NCBI GenBank assembly: GCA_020137815.1
Contig: CM035359.1
Coordinates: forward strand, 4,994,032-5,058,031
DNA: 64,000 nucleotides
Direction: 5' to 3'
Source: Hormiphora californensis
Taxonomy: Eukaryota; Ctenophora; Tentaculata; Cydippida; Pleurobrachiidae
A model generated the notes under the pieces. It made no database searches. It worked only from the letters and a program-made list of their open reading frames with translations, and was not told the DNA's origin. The translations under genes and the position numbers were made by a program. The stretch's first letter is position 1. The number at the start of each line of letters is the position of its first letter. This document shows, in pieces, positions 1 to 13,200 of this stretch.

Positions 1-97
1 GTGCAGTTATCTTACAATGTTTCGTTTCGCTGTTTCTATGTTTTCTCTCTCTCTCTCTCTCTCTCTCCCCCTCTCTCTCTCTCTCTCTCCCTCTCTC

Positions 98-159
<62 letters not shown>

Positions 160-232
160 TCTCTCTCTCTCTCCCTCTCTCTCTCGCGCTCGCTCTCTTT
201 CTCTCCTTAACTCTCTAACTCACTTCTTCTCA
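1..232 (+). repeat. (CT)n microsatellite acting as a polypyrimidine tract before the RBM start exon
   Basis: Nearly pure CT repeat, broken by occasional CCC, from about 44 to 200. It runs into a pyrimidine-rich segment ending in CTAG, and the RBM ATG follows 5 nt after that AG at 243. This looks like a 3' splice site with a greatly expanded polypyrimidine tract, so an upstream untranslated exon (or a trans-spliced leader) is likely outside the window. Confidence 0.75.
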
Positions 233-242
233 TCTAGCGAGA

Positions 243-3200
243 ATGATCATTGAAGAAGTGGACTACCTTAAACAGTGGCTGATTGAGAAACTGAAAGCAA
301 TGTAAGAAACTCCCTTCCCACCCGTGCACGTGACCCTTGTAATTTGAATTGGCAGTTGGCACTGGTTTTCAGTCATCCTCTCTGTCCCACCCCAGTCACC
401 CTCTCTCCCCCAGTCACCCTCTCTGTCCCACCCCAGTCATCCTCTCTCCCCCAGTCACCCTCTCTCCCCCGCAGATCTGAAGCAGACCCCAACGTTTTGG
501 CGAAGTATGTGATAGCGCTGTTGAAGAAAGATGACAATTTTAACCAGGACTCATTTGTTGAACAGCTTGAGGTTTTCTTGAACGATGGTAGGTGTAGTAG
601 TAGCCTTATTTTTCTGGCTTTCTTCCCCATTTGATTAGTCCCACTTCACGAATAACTTTTGAAATGTGTCCACTTCACCCAATTATGAGAACCCTGCCTC
701 CCTCCTTAGCGACCACCCCAACTATCCCACCTCGCAACAAACGAACCTCCCTACTGACCATTTTCCTAGCCCCCTATAACAGCTCGCTAACTGTCCTCCC
801 CGGCTCCATCTCGCTAACTGTCCCATTATTTTTCAGCGACTATACCGTTTGTTAGGAACCTTTGCGAGGTAATTGAGAGCAGAGAGTACATGCCCATACC
901 TACCAAGAAGAAACGTGTTTTTACCGAGGTCAAGCGAGAACCAATCTCAGATGAGGTAAATATATATATAATGATCATGATTCCGGACTTTTCTTGTTTG
1001 ACCCCGTCTTCTGTCTTGCCTCTTTCTCTTTTCCCCTCCTTTATCTCTGTCCCACTCTCTGTCCCACTCCTACCCCTTGACCCCCTTTCCCAAATCCCAG
1101 ATCCACCCACTCTATCCCTTCTCCCTAGATCTCCTCTCTTCACTCGATCATCTCCCAACCCCCTAGGTATCCTCTCTTCTCTCTCAACCAGATCCTCCTC
1201 TCTCCCTAGGTATCCTCTCTCCACCCCCTCTCTCCCTAGGTCTCCTCCCTCCACCCCCTCTCTCCCTAGGTCTCCTCTCTTCTCTCTCAACCAGAATACC
1301 CTCTCTCCCTAGGTATCCTTTCTTCTCTCTCAACCAGAATACCCTCTCTCCCTAGGTCTCGGAGGTGACTCATGTACAAGTGAAGGAAGAGCCGCGACAC
1401 AGAGCCAGATCAGGCGGAGAGAGTAGGATGGAGCGGCGGATCCATATTGATCCTAAGGTACCTTCAACAATGGTAAACACTAGTTACTTTCACTTTCATG
1501 GTAAACACTAGTTACTTTCACTTTCACTTTCAACCATTCTTAGCTTGGCTTGTTCTAGGAATTCATTCCTAATCGATGTCCTTAAAATGAGTATTGTGAA
1601 CAACGGAGCTGTTAACTAATATAGACTAATTACTACAGACTGTTGATACAAGGTTGGTTGAGTTATCTGTTGATCCAGAGATAGATCTGGAGGACAAGCT
1701 GAGCGCGAGGAAACGAAGATTTGAGGAAGATAGAGATAGGAGGAAGCGATCCGGGTAAGTTATTATAGTGGTGATGAATTCCAAAGAAATCCAAAATGGG
1801 GTCTAACACCATCCCATTATCATACTCCCATCTAACTAAATTCACTTCGTTCAAATCATCACACGACACACTGTAGTCTGTACGCCGAATAAATTCTCCC
1901 TTTACTAACCCTTTCTCATTCTACAGGAGGCGAGAGGAAGAAAACTTTACTAGAAGGGTAGATAACTACGATGAGAGAAGGGATAGGAGAGGGGGATATG
2001 GGGATTATAACAGGAGAGAAGAACGAGGGGATAGGATGTAAGTGTATCATCTAGTCAGGGCAGTTTAGTGATATATATTATGAATCATATGAATACTATG
2101 AATCATATTATAAATGAAAACACGGTGACTTTTGGGGCTGTGGCATTGCCACCACAGTTGAATTTAATTCGAATGGCTCATTTCCCCAATACAATAAGCA
2201 TCCTCAATAAATAGTTTTACGTTGTAGTTGATGAAAGTTTGAAACTGAATAATGAATACTGAAAAATAGATATATGCCCTCCGGCCTCCCCCGTGTCTGA
2301 AGTTTCCCCTTTCAGTCCCCAATGGGGGGGGGGACTCCCCATCCCATCCCAGTTATCTTTCCAATCTCTTCCCAATATCTTCCCAATGTCACTGTCTATC
2401 ACTCTCCACCCCAACTACCCTCCTCTCCCGATCCCAGTTTCTAACCCCCTGACCTCTCTCTAACCCCCTCTCTATCCCCTATTTAGACGATCTGACGAGA
2501 GATCATATCGGGTTGACTACCCCAAATCAAGAAGACACCACTCTCCCCCATCACGCTACTCCAGATCTGCCTCACCCCCAACTCGACGGAGCCGCAGCCG
2601 GTCACCATCCAGAAACGGTAGGTAGTCCTTAGCAATCCTTTTGGGAAATGTTAGGGGTTATGATGAAACTTGGTGGGGTAGAGGGGGTTTATATCGATGA
2701 AAGTTTATGAAACTAGATGGGGTAGTGGGGGAGAATGGCTATCAAAAGTAACCACTTTCACAGCCAATTAACGAGAACTAAAGTTACAAACTACTAGTTA
2801 TTTGATTAAACTAATTAACAATTTCTCAGGTCGAATGTGTCGAGATTTTGTTGACAAGGGTTACTGCCTGCGGGGCGGTCTCTGCCCGTATGACCACGGA
2901 ACGGACCCTGTGATAGTGGAGGAGAGTTCGCTTCCTGCTCTACTACACGCTGCCAAAAACCCCATCCTACCTCCCCCTCCACCTGTATTCCCTAGCCTGC
3001 CTATATTCCCTCCCGGTGAGATTTGGGAAATATTTCAAGTGCACTTCACCGATTCCCCGTAAAATATGGGACAAATATTGCGTCAAGTTTGCACACACGA
3101 CTAGCAAGTGAAAGTACGCGCGTTGGATATGGTCAGCACTTCGTAGTGGCGTGGTGACGCGCACTCACCGAAATCATATTTTCTGGTGTAACTAAATCAG

Positions 3201-3698
3201 TTACACTCACACAATTGTGTAACCAAATAAGTAACCCACTTGTGCTTCAGGTGACTTGCTGAGTACTCCTCTACCCATCATCCCTCCAGCAATTCCCTCT
3301 CAACCCCTCCCACCGCCACCACAATTAGCTACCACAACCGCCCCACCACCTTCAGGTTTGTTTATTTTGTTTGTTTGTTTGTTTTGTTTGTCTGTTTGTT
3401 AGTTTGTTTGTTTGTTTGTTTGTTTGTTTGTTTGTTAGTGCTGCGATTCCTTCAGATTTGTGTGTGACCACTGACCTGCCCTGTTTTCTAAAAAGTAATC
3501 TGCAAAAAAGCAATGGTTTGGTATATAATTTAATTTTGTAATTTGAAATTAATGATATCACCCACTCCCCTAGTGTCAAGAGACAACAACTCCGGAAATA
3601 ACAACAACAACAACCATCACAACAGCAACAGAAATAATTACAATCACAATGTGAAACGGGCACCTTCCAGCACAGGTAGGCTTCTCTCTCTCTCTCTC

Positions 3699-3788
<90 letters not shown>

Positions 3789-5955
3789 TCTCTCTCTCTC
3801 TCCCTATCTATCTTTCTATCTATCTCTATCTATCTCTCTCTCCCCAGGTACCCCTCGAAGTTTCAAGTTGGTAGATGGTTCCAACATTATCACAGGAGCC
3901 GTGGTCCCCACACCCCAACAGACCACCCTCATTATAAGGGATATACCCTACCAGAGTAATGATAGTGCGCTGGTATGTAAAGAGAGGGGTTGGATAGTAA
4001 AAAAGCTGTTTTGTTCAAACCCATTTGTTTTATTTTATAGAGCTAGGCAAAAAAGAGGCACTTTTTAGAAGGAGTTGCATTGGTAGCCACATTAGTAGAT
4101 AGTGGAATAGTAGATAGTGGAATACAGCTATCTTCTTTATTTTTTCCCTGCCCTCAGTCCGTCAACTGAAAATTTTCCCATTCTCATGTCCCTTTTGATA
4201 TGTTCTAACCCTTTTTTGTTATGTTCTAACCCTCCTTTACATTTGTTTCCCGTGCGGGACGTGGTGAAACAGGGTCGAGCAAGGCAACCTCTTTCTAATT
4301 CCCCTCCCTCCCTCAGTTGTCACATCACCTGGGGCGGTTTGGTGCAATTAAACAGCTGCAGTGTAAGGTATACAACGATAACCACACTGCGACAGTAGAG
4401 TTCCACAAACACGAGGCGGCTGTCAACTGCTTCAACTCTAATCTTGCTCTTCTCGGATGCAGGTGAAGATCTTTTTGTGTTTGGGCCCTGAGCTGATCCC
4501 GCCCTGACCTATTGGCTAACAGCACAGACCTTAGCTCCCCCTCAGTTATTGGCGTTATCTTTGTTTCGCGTAATCCCATTTCAAGTTAATAAATCCCTCT
4601 TTTTTTTTAGGTACATCAAGTTATTTTGGAGGGAAGTGATACCCATTTCATTGGCTTCTACAGCCTTCAAAAATATTGGAAATGTCACCAAATCAACTAT
4701 TCATCAAAACATGAATCTCGTCAACTCTTCAGTTACCACAGGTACGAGGGGGGCCGAAACTAGTTTAATAATCGCTGTACGGACATCCCTTGCTCTACAT
4801 TACCGAAACTAGTAATTTCTGTGCCTTACAATGATTTCTGTCCCTTACAACAATTTCTAACCCCTCTAGGAACAATACCACCAACTACCACCCCTCTCCA
4901 TACTAACCCCTCTCCATTTAACCAGGCACAACACCAGCCCCAGTTTCTACAGCCCCATCTACCACCCCTAACACAACGACCAAAGAGGAAACTAAAACAA
5001 AAAAGTTGGAACTGGCCAAGAGAACCCAGGGATTACTGTCTCAGAACTTGGCCAACCAGAAACTAATTCTAAACAAGTTGGAAACGTGCAAGGTATACAT
5101 TGTGACACATGTGTATAGCCACAATCGTGTTGGGAAATAATAGAGATCCGTCAGAGAGACCCATTTACCATTAATTTGTAAACTTGTAAAATCAAAAGTG
5201 TTACAACTTCTGAAATATTTTTCACTCACATCCCCAATATATTATTCAGGTATCCTCCGAGAAGAAAGAGATGATGCAAACTCTTAAAAAGCTACAAGAA
5301 TCACACGCTACCATCAAGGCTAGCCTGGGCAGTCTGGATCTGGATCAAAGGAAAAGGAAAACACCCGTCTCCCATGGACCCAAAACAACCCTGGGAGTGG
5401 CGACCAACCTTGATTTGCGGCCCAGGGAGATAATTGTGAAGAACTGCGACAACGCAGAGGAGCTTCATGAACATTTTAGGTAATTAGATATAGCTAATTA
5501 GGTAGGTACTTGATTACAAAATTAGCCATAATTAGGTACTGGCTATCCTAAATCTAACCCATGGATCTAACTCCTTATTTCCCAGTAAATTTGGTTCCTG
5601 TACCGTGCTACCCTCTGGTGTGGGGGTCATTATTGGGTTCGATAAGAGGAGGGACGCAGAGATGGCATTTGTGAAGGGCAGGATGGTAGAGGATCAGGAG
5701 TTGGAGATAGAGTGGAACATTCCCGAGGATGTACAACAGGCTAAAACTCAGGTAACCATGGTGATTCAGTTGGTAACTATGGTGATTTAGCTGGTAACCA
5801 GGGGTTACCATGGTGATTTAGCTGGTAACGATGGTGATTATGGTTTATTTTTACCTTAGGTACTGCAACCAACTAGAAGTTGCAGATTTAAGATTTTTCC
5901 TCTCACTTTTGCAACATTTCTCTCTTTGCAGGTACCAGTTGAACCTATAAGATGA
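243..5955 (+). CDS. RBM26/27-like: RBM26/RBM27-type RNA-binding protein (17 exons)
   Basis: Exons with consistent phases: 243-301, 475-587, 837-955, 1356-1457, 1639-1754, 1927-2037, 2487-2617, 2830-3015, 3251-3355, 3574-3675, 3848-3972, 4317-4462, 4611-4741, 4926-5092, 5250-5479, 5586-5751, 5932-5955; about 710 aa. The N-terminus (MIIEEVDYLKQWLIEKL) resembles the PWI-like domain of RBM26/27. An RS/RE-rich stretch follows, then a CCCH zinc finger (C-X8-C-X5-C-X3-H in exon 8), a proline-rich linker and an Asn/His run in exon 10. The first RRM is in exons 11-12 (TTLIIRDIPYQ; HHLGRFGAIKQL), a coiled coil in exons 14-15 (KKLELAKRTQGLL) and a second RRM in exons 15-16 (REIIVKNCDN; GVGVIIGF). In vertebrates this family works in nuclear poly(A) RNA surveillance. 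The protein is shorter than vertebrate RBM26/27 and lacks their acidic C-terminus. Domain order makes the family call secure; RBM26 and RBM27 cannot be told apart. Confidence 0.93.
3363..3436. repeat. (GTTT)n microsatellite in RBM intron 9
   Basis: Tandem GTTT/TTTG repeat just after the exon 9 donor at 3355. It lies wholly in the intron. Confidence 0.85.
3680..3846. repeat. (CT)n/(CTAT)n microsatellite forming the 3' end of RBM intron 10
   Basis: CT-rich repeat fills almost all of the intron between exons 10 and 11 and ends directly in the CCCCAG acceptor at 3847. The repeat is therefore also the polypyrimidine tract of that splice site. Confidence 0.9.
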
Positions 5956-7250
5956 AAATGAGGAAGTAACGGACCAACAACGCAGACTCCGCCACCGGTG
6001 GAAGGAGAGAGAGATAGAGACTCTAAAAATTGGGGATAGATTGTCATGGGTTTAGCGTGACCTCGTTTTAAAGTGTGTGTGTGTGTGTGTTTGAACTGTG
6101 TTTTTTCTGTCCGGAGATTTTGAAAGGGGAATCGTTGGATGAGCTGCCATGATTTTTAATCTTCCCCAAACAACTTGTTTTGTGCGGCGAGTGTAAGGAC
6201 AAATAGCGATGTTTTTTTCTGTTTTTGGCGAAAATCCAAGTGTGACCAAGTTTTGTCAAAAGAATAATTAGTGTTCCCTAATATACCATATAACATATTC
6301 TATTCTAATTACGTTCAAACAGAAAACAAAATCCTGAGAGAATCAATGCCAACTGTCAAAAACAGATCAAAAAAGTTATTTTTAGTCGGTCCCCTGAGAA
6401 GGGGGCCGTCACCAGAAACCCTACCGTGTTTTACTTTGAACAACATCAAGACATCATATGACTGCAATGATAGCGACAGATCGCACATAGCATCCAGCAG
6501 GCCACACAGTGCCGCCAGACAGCACACTGTGTGGGCCGGGGGAAACACACCTGTCAGGCCAATGCTCTGACAGAGACACACTGAAGTTGCGATCGAACAT
6601 GTTGATCAGATCTCAACACGTGATGGTTCAATGTGTCAACCCACGGCCCACTCACTGTGTGGCCTGCTGGGTGCTATGGCCTATGTGGGATCTGGCGATC
6701 TGATCATCAGTGGGGTGATCTGATACTCGGTGGAAGAGACCACTTTTATTGCCGAAGAAATTCACGAGGACCTGCAAGAGTTCCAGAGCATTGGCCTGAC
6801 CTGTCTGCGGACCCCATCTGAGTCAGATTCTGACCATACTGAGGTCATATCTCTTTGAGGGGTCCCTTAGCTGCAGCTTTCGCTGTGTGGGACCCCTGGG
6901 TGTGTGTGACGATATTTGAAAACTAGTTTATTATAAATGTTTCCCACCCAAAATAGTTCGACCCAATAAAAATATCAGTGTGGTCAGATGGGGTCCGCGG
7001 CGCCAGACAGGTCCTGGCCCTTGTTATGTTCTAACCCTCCCTTTACTGTTACATTTGTAGGTTGATGATCTCCTGGTGCACCGGGTGATTGGGTGAATGA
7101 GTGACGCACGCAGTACGCACACTGTCACAGTGTCACTGTGAAGTGTGAACATCATGGTGTAAACAAATAAAATCTTGGGATAAATGCAAAACTAAAACTA
7201 ACCCTTTCAAAATAAATTAGTTCGATTCAGTAACAATCTCCCCTTCCTTT
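5956..7250. other. Intergenic region between the convergent RBM and MAN2A genes
   Basis: No coding exon was recognised. It should hold the RBM 3' UTR and, on the other strand, the MAN2A 3' UTR. Dispersed short repeats are present: a (GT)n tract at 6076-6091, copies of a palindromic GTCAGGCCAATGCTCTGAC-type motif near 6553-6575 and in inverse at 6778-6797, a GGGGTCCGCGGCGCCAGACA motif near 6989-7008, and a GTTCTAACCCTCC motif near 7027. Confidence 0.6.
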
Positions 7251-10200
7251 TCAGTATTCCTCATCAAGAGTTGTTGGGAAAGTAACGGTTCTGCACTCAA
7301 GTTCCATGGGTTCTGCGTCATGTCCGGTAGATATATCTTGGTAGAAGGGTGAGAAGAGGTGGGGAGGTGATATTTGTACCCCTCCATCTATCAAAAACGT
7401 ACTGTCCTCCACTTCCTGTTGTGGTAGTTCAGTTTTAAGGGGGATAGTAGTTAGTAGGGAAATTATAAATATGTTAGTTATCGTATTTTTGTTCATCATG
7501 TGTGTGTGTTTGTCATATCACTGACATTGTCAGGCACTGACTCAGACTGACTATAATTTACCTGTGCAGTAGTGTCAGTGCAATGGTTCAGGTTCATTGT
7601 ACAGGAAGATCCCAGTGTACGGGTAACCATGAAACTCTTTGCAGGTTCCACATATCTCAAATTTACTAGCTCCTTGTCACATGGGAAATTACCCCTGAAG
7701 TGTGGAATCACATAGCAGGAACCGACCGAAACAAGTAAACAACCAATTAGAACTCGTTATTTAGGTCACGTGACTGGTTATCAGCCAATCAGGGACCAGT
7801 ATTTCCTGATTCGGTCGGTTCCTGTCACATAGTCATGGATAATCAAATGGAGAAATTGAAAACTATATTGCATATACTATTATGTTTGTGGTATTTACAT
7901 TAGTTGGACAGGCTCAGGAAGGATTTCTAGAGGTTTAGTGTAGGAAATGTAGGGTTGATGTAAAAGAGACTGCTGAACTAGGTGGCTTAGTTGAGACGGA
8001 AACTCTACTGTGTATCCATATTCCCCTGCCTGATCACTCAGTATAGTTCACTACTTGGCTCCTCCTCTCCAGGAGAAGCCTGAGTTTTCCAGGTGTCGCT
8101 AGGTTTCCAGGTAAAGTTCTCTGAAGTCCCCTACCATCGTCACTTGGTGTCTTACGGTCCAACATAACCTCTATACTTCCTAGTAGAGCATTAGTTAGTT
8201 AATTCTGTTATGAATCACTAAACAACTGTACCATACTAGTACTACTAGACCCCGTTTTGATTGATTACAGTGCACTTAGAACTCAGATTGGCTTCGCCAG
8301 ACTGAGTATAACTACAGAGTCCCTACCTTCAAATAAAGAGGCTGCTCCATGGGGTTCCGTGCTTAGTATAGTTAGCCGTCGAGAGGGGTCTTGAATAAAC
8401 GCCATAGTAGGCATTGGGAAGTAGTTACCCTGAGGGAGAGAGAGAGAATGATGATGAGATAGTTGTCCTGGGTCCTGAAGGCCGGGAGAAAGATAGAGAT
8501 AATATAGAGATAGCAGGGGGTTTACTTGGGTGAATAGTTTGTCCTTATATCGGTGCTACCTGGGTGTATAGTTTGTCCTTATATCGGTGCTACCTGGGTG
8601 TATAGTTTGTCCTTATATCGGTGCTACCTGGGTGAATAGTTTGTCCTTATATCGGTGCTACCTGGGTGAATAGTTTGTCCTTATATCGGTGCTACCTGGG
8701 TGAATAGTTTGTCCTTATATCGGTGCTACCTGGGTGAATAGTTTGTCCTTATATCGGTGCTACCTGGGTGTATAGTTTGTCCTTATATCGGTGCTACCTG
8801 GGTGAATAGTTTGTCCTTATATCGGTGCTACCTGGGTGAATAGTTTGTCCTTATATCGGTGCTACCTGGGTGAATAGTTTGTCCTTATATCGGTGCTACC
8901 TGGGTGAATAGTTTGTCCTTATATCGGTGCTACCTGGGTGAATAGTTTGTCCTTATATCGGTGCTACCTGGGTGAATAGTTTGTCCTTATATCGGTGCTA
9001 CCTGGGTGAATAGTTTGTCCTTATATCGGTGCTACCTGGGTGTATAGTTTGTCCTTATATCGGTGCTACCTGGGTGAATAGTTTGTCCTTATATCGGTGC
9101 TACCTGGGTGAATAGTTTGTCCTTATATCGGTGCTACCTGGGCGAATAGTTTGTCCTTATATCGGTGCTACCTGGGTGAATAGTTTGTCCTTATATCGGT
9201 GCTACCTGGGTGAATAGTTTGTCCTTATATCGGTGCTACCTGAGTGTATAGTTTGTCCTTATATCGGTGCTACCTGGGTGAATAGTTTGTCCTTATATCG
9301 GTGCTACCTGGGTGAATAGTTTGTCCTTATATCGGTGCTACCTGGGTGAATAGTTTGTCCTTATATCGGTGCTACCTGGGTGAATAGTTTGTCCTTATAT
9401 CGGTGCTACCTGGGTGAATAGTTTGTCCTTATATCGGTGCTACCTGGGTGAATAGTTTGTCCTTATATCGGTGCTACCTGGGTGAATAGTTTGTCCTTAT
9501 ATCGGTGCTACCTGGGTGAATAGTTTGTCCTTATATCGGTGCTACCTGGGTGAATAGTTTGTCCTTATATCGGTGCTACCTGGGTGAATAGTTTGTCCTT
9601 ATATCGGTGCTACCTGGGTGTATAGTTTGTCCTTATATCGGTGCTACCTGGGTGAATAGTTTGTCCTTATATCGGTGCTACCTGGGTGTATAGTTTGTCC
9701 TTATATCGGTGCTACCTGGGTGAATAGTTTGTCCTTATATCGGTGCTACCTGGGTGAATAGTTTGTCCTTATATCGGTGCTACCTGGGTGAATAGTTTGT
9801 CCTTATATCGGTGCTACCTGGGTGAATAGTTTGTCCTTATATCGGTGCTACCTGGGTGAATAGTTTGTCCTTATATCGGTGCTACCTGGGTGAATAGTTT
9901 GTCCTTATATCGGTGCTACCTGGGTGAATAGTTTGTCCTTATATCGGTGCTACCTGGGTGAATAGTTTGTCCTTATATCGGTGCTACCTGGGTGAATAGT
10001 TTGTCCTTATATCGGTGCTACCTGGGTGAATAGTTTGTCCTTATATCGGTGCTACCTGGGTGAATAGTTTGTCCTTATATCGGTGCTACCTGGGTGTATA
10101 GTTTGTCCTTATATCGGTGCTACCTGGGTGAATAGTTTGTCCTTATATCGGTGCTACCTGGGTGTATAGTTTGTCCTTATATCGGTGCTACCTGGGTGAA

Positions 10201-13200
10201 TAGTTTGTCCTTATATCGGTGCTACCTGGGTGAATAGTTTGTCCTTATATCGGTGCTACCTGGGTGAATAGTTTGTCCTTATATCGGTGCTACCTGAGTG
10301 TATAGTTTGTCCTTATATCGGTGCTCCTGAAGGGTGTGACCGTTCAGATCGGTAAATATCGTCCTCTTATTCTGGATATCTGTTTGGAAGCGCATCACCA
10401 TATCTCCAAATGTATCGAGAGTAGTGAGCAGCTCTACATCAACATATTCACCTTCTGGACCTAGTGTGGTGGGATATATACAGGGGTGGGCATAAAAAAT
10501 GTCCGCCCTAGACTAGCATAGTTCCAGATATCGTAGAGGGCTAAAACTTAGCAGAGTTACTCTATAGAACAAATAAATAGGTTGACCAAAATTTCAGACT
10601 TTTAGCTCAAAGTTCATTTTTTTGATCGGAATGAACATTGTCAGTCATTCCAAAAAACATGAATTTTCGGTCCAGAAGTCAAACAATTGTCTTTGGCTAT
10701 CGAATTTCTTTCAAATGCGACCAAGAAAATCGAAAACGGACAAACACAAGGCACACAGAGGTCATGTTTCCGACAGTTAGTCAAGTCACGTGATCCCTAT
10801 CGAATCGTGGACTATTCTGAATTGCTAATCAGGATTAGTGGTGGAGAATCACGTATCACAGCCGCCAATGAGGGATGACGAAGATGATTGGCCATGAGAT
10901 CCGAGACTCATTAACAAGTGGCCTCTTTATTCCAGTGCTCTCGAATCACATGTCGCTTTTTCGATACACATTCCTCATTAGCGGCTATGATACGTGATTC
11001 TTTCCCAATAAGCCTGACCAGCAATTCAGAAAGTTGTCCACGATTCGGTGAGGATCACATGACCTGACTAACTGCCAGAAACATGATCACTGTGTGCCTT
11101 GTGGTTGTCTGTGTTTGATTTTCTTGGTCGCATTTGAAAGAAATTCGATAGCCAAAGACAATTGTTTGACTTCTGGAGCAAAAATGTATGTTTTTTTGGA
11201 ATGAATGACAATGTTCATTCCGATCAAAAAATGAACTTTGAGCTAAAAGTCTGAAATTTTGGTCAACCTATTTATTTGTCCCATAGAGTAACTCTGCCAA
11301 ATTTTAGCGCTCTACAATATCTGGAACCATGCTAGTCTAGGGCGGACATTTTTTATGCCCACCCCTGTATATGTTGATTGTTGGGAAATATATTCTGGGA
11401 GAAAAACCGGGATCTGGGCAAGTTTGATTCTGAGATGAAAATATATATTAAGCGAGAACTATAACACTGATGCCTACCTTCGACCATATTGATAGTATAG
11501 GAGATAGTGATGTATTTATCGAACCGAACTATGGCACGGTGTCTAACTGGGCCTCTCATTACCACAATAGACGGCCTATCTTTCTCTCCGACTGAGAGAT
11601 GGCTTGGTTTATGAAGGAGTAAAATGTAAATCGGTTCATTATTATTATATCTGACTCCATCCCTCACTCTCTACTTTACTTACGCAGCACTTCCTCCCCG
11701 ATAGGTCTAAAAAGATAAGCCCCGCTCCTGGCAGCATCGTACAGGACAATGGTCTGATTGATATCCACTATTGTTCCATCCCGCCAAACAGAGAGAAGTT
11801 GTCCGGAATGACAATCTATAGCTGCACCGACCCGTTCAGTGCCAATATTGATAGCATTGCATTCTTCATCAGGAGGGTGATCGACCCTGTTCCATTCCGT
11901 TAACTGATCCTCATCCAATGAGATGTTATCATGGTTGTATGTTTCCACCCGTGCACGGGCAGCAGCATCATATGCTTCAACTAGAGACACTCTGTAGAGA
12001 TAAAACAGTTGTTATTCTCTTGGGATTTTCTAACAGGGTGATCGAGCAAGGCAATTATATTCTCTCGGGAGTCGGGACCCTTATAAAATCGGTAAATCGG
12101 GTCCAACTGCATTATATTACTCACGGTGTTAGAGATACAGGGCTGGTATGTTTTGTAAAAACAATTTTAGATGAATTCCTGTCCAGCTGACCATAGTCAT
12201 AGTTAGGTTCAATTTGATATACCGTGTCTCTGATCTGGAATTGGCGGTGAAATTGTTTTGAACTCTCGAATTTTTTCAGATCATGACCCCATCTGAGCGC
12301 ACTGAGAATCAAATTGGGGTATGGTGCCGCCATACAGGAAAATATTGAATCTGCCCTTCATGATACCTCAAGCAGCTCCGTCCCTTCCACTGCAACACTG
12401 TGGACTGATAAAAAATCTCTGGGTAAGGAGTTGTAGATGACAAGAGTTCCCGTCCCGTTCAGCGGTGAATCCTTTTCATAATCATCGAATCTATGCCGGT
12501 AAGTTGTAGGTAATGTGTCAAGGGAGAGAAGGTGCTTCGTTGCTGAGGCCAGTATATATCTACAGCCGTCCCAGGCGTTTAGAAGCCTGGGAAAAATGCA
12601 ATTACAGTGTTATACCCCGAATGTACAATGTATAGTGTGTACAGTGTACACTGTACACTGTGTACTTGATTCATGAACATGCAAGTGTGCGCGTTCCCGC
12701 TCTCGCGCACATTTCTCACATCAGTGTCACGGCGCGCTACTGCGAGAACACAACATCACAGCACATCTAATTTGTGACATTGGGGTCACCACACACCAAA
12801 GTTAAAATTAAAATTAAAATTTTGATTTTAAAACCGCACACACCAGCGGCCGTTAAAATTTCTCTCCCCATTCTAAAAGTAACAATCTCACGCACGATTT
12901 TGACGGTCGCGTTGGATGACAAAATTTTAACACGCCGTTAAAATCGCGCACGAGATTGTTACTTTTAGAATGGGGGAGAGAAATTTTAACGGCCGCTGGT
13001 GTGTGCGGGTTTAAAATCAAAATTTTAATTTTAATTTTAACTTTGGTGTGTGGTGACCCTTAGCCCATGTGTCATTGAGTGCACCATCTGTTGGGACAAT
13101 GTGACCTGCTGGATTGAATTGTCAATTCATACCTGCCTCCATAATCCGCCACAACGTGTTCCCTAGCTGTCCCAGTAATACCATCGTGGTGTTGAAAGAG

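Noticed and set aside
1-253. Ser-Leu-rich reading frames at the left edge
   Set aside because: Pure translation of the CT repeat. The true start is the RBM ATG at 243 in another context.
8528-10321. CRISPR-like array
   Set aside because: Units are contiguous tandem repeats with no unique spacers, in an intron of an animal gene.
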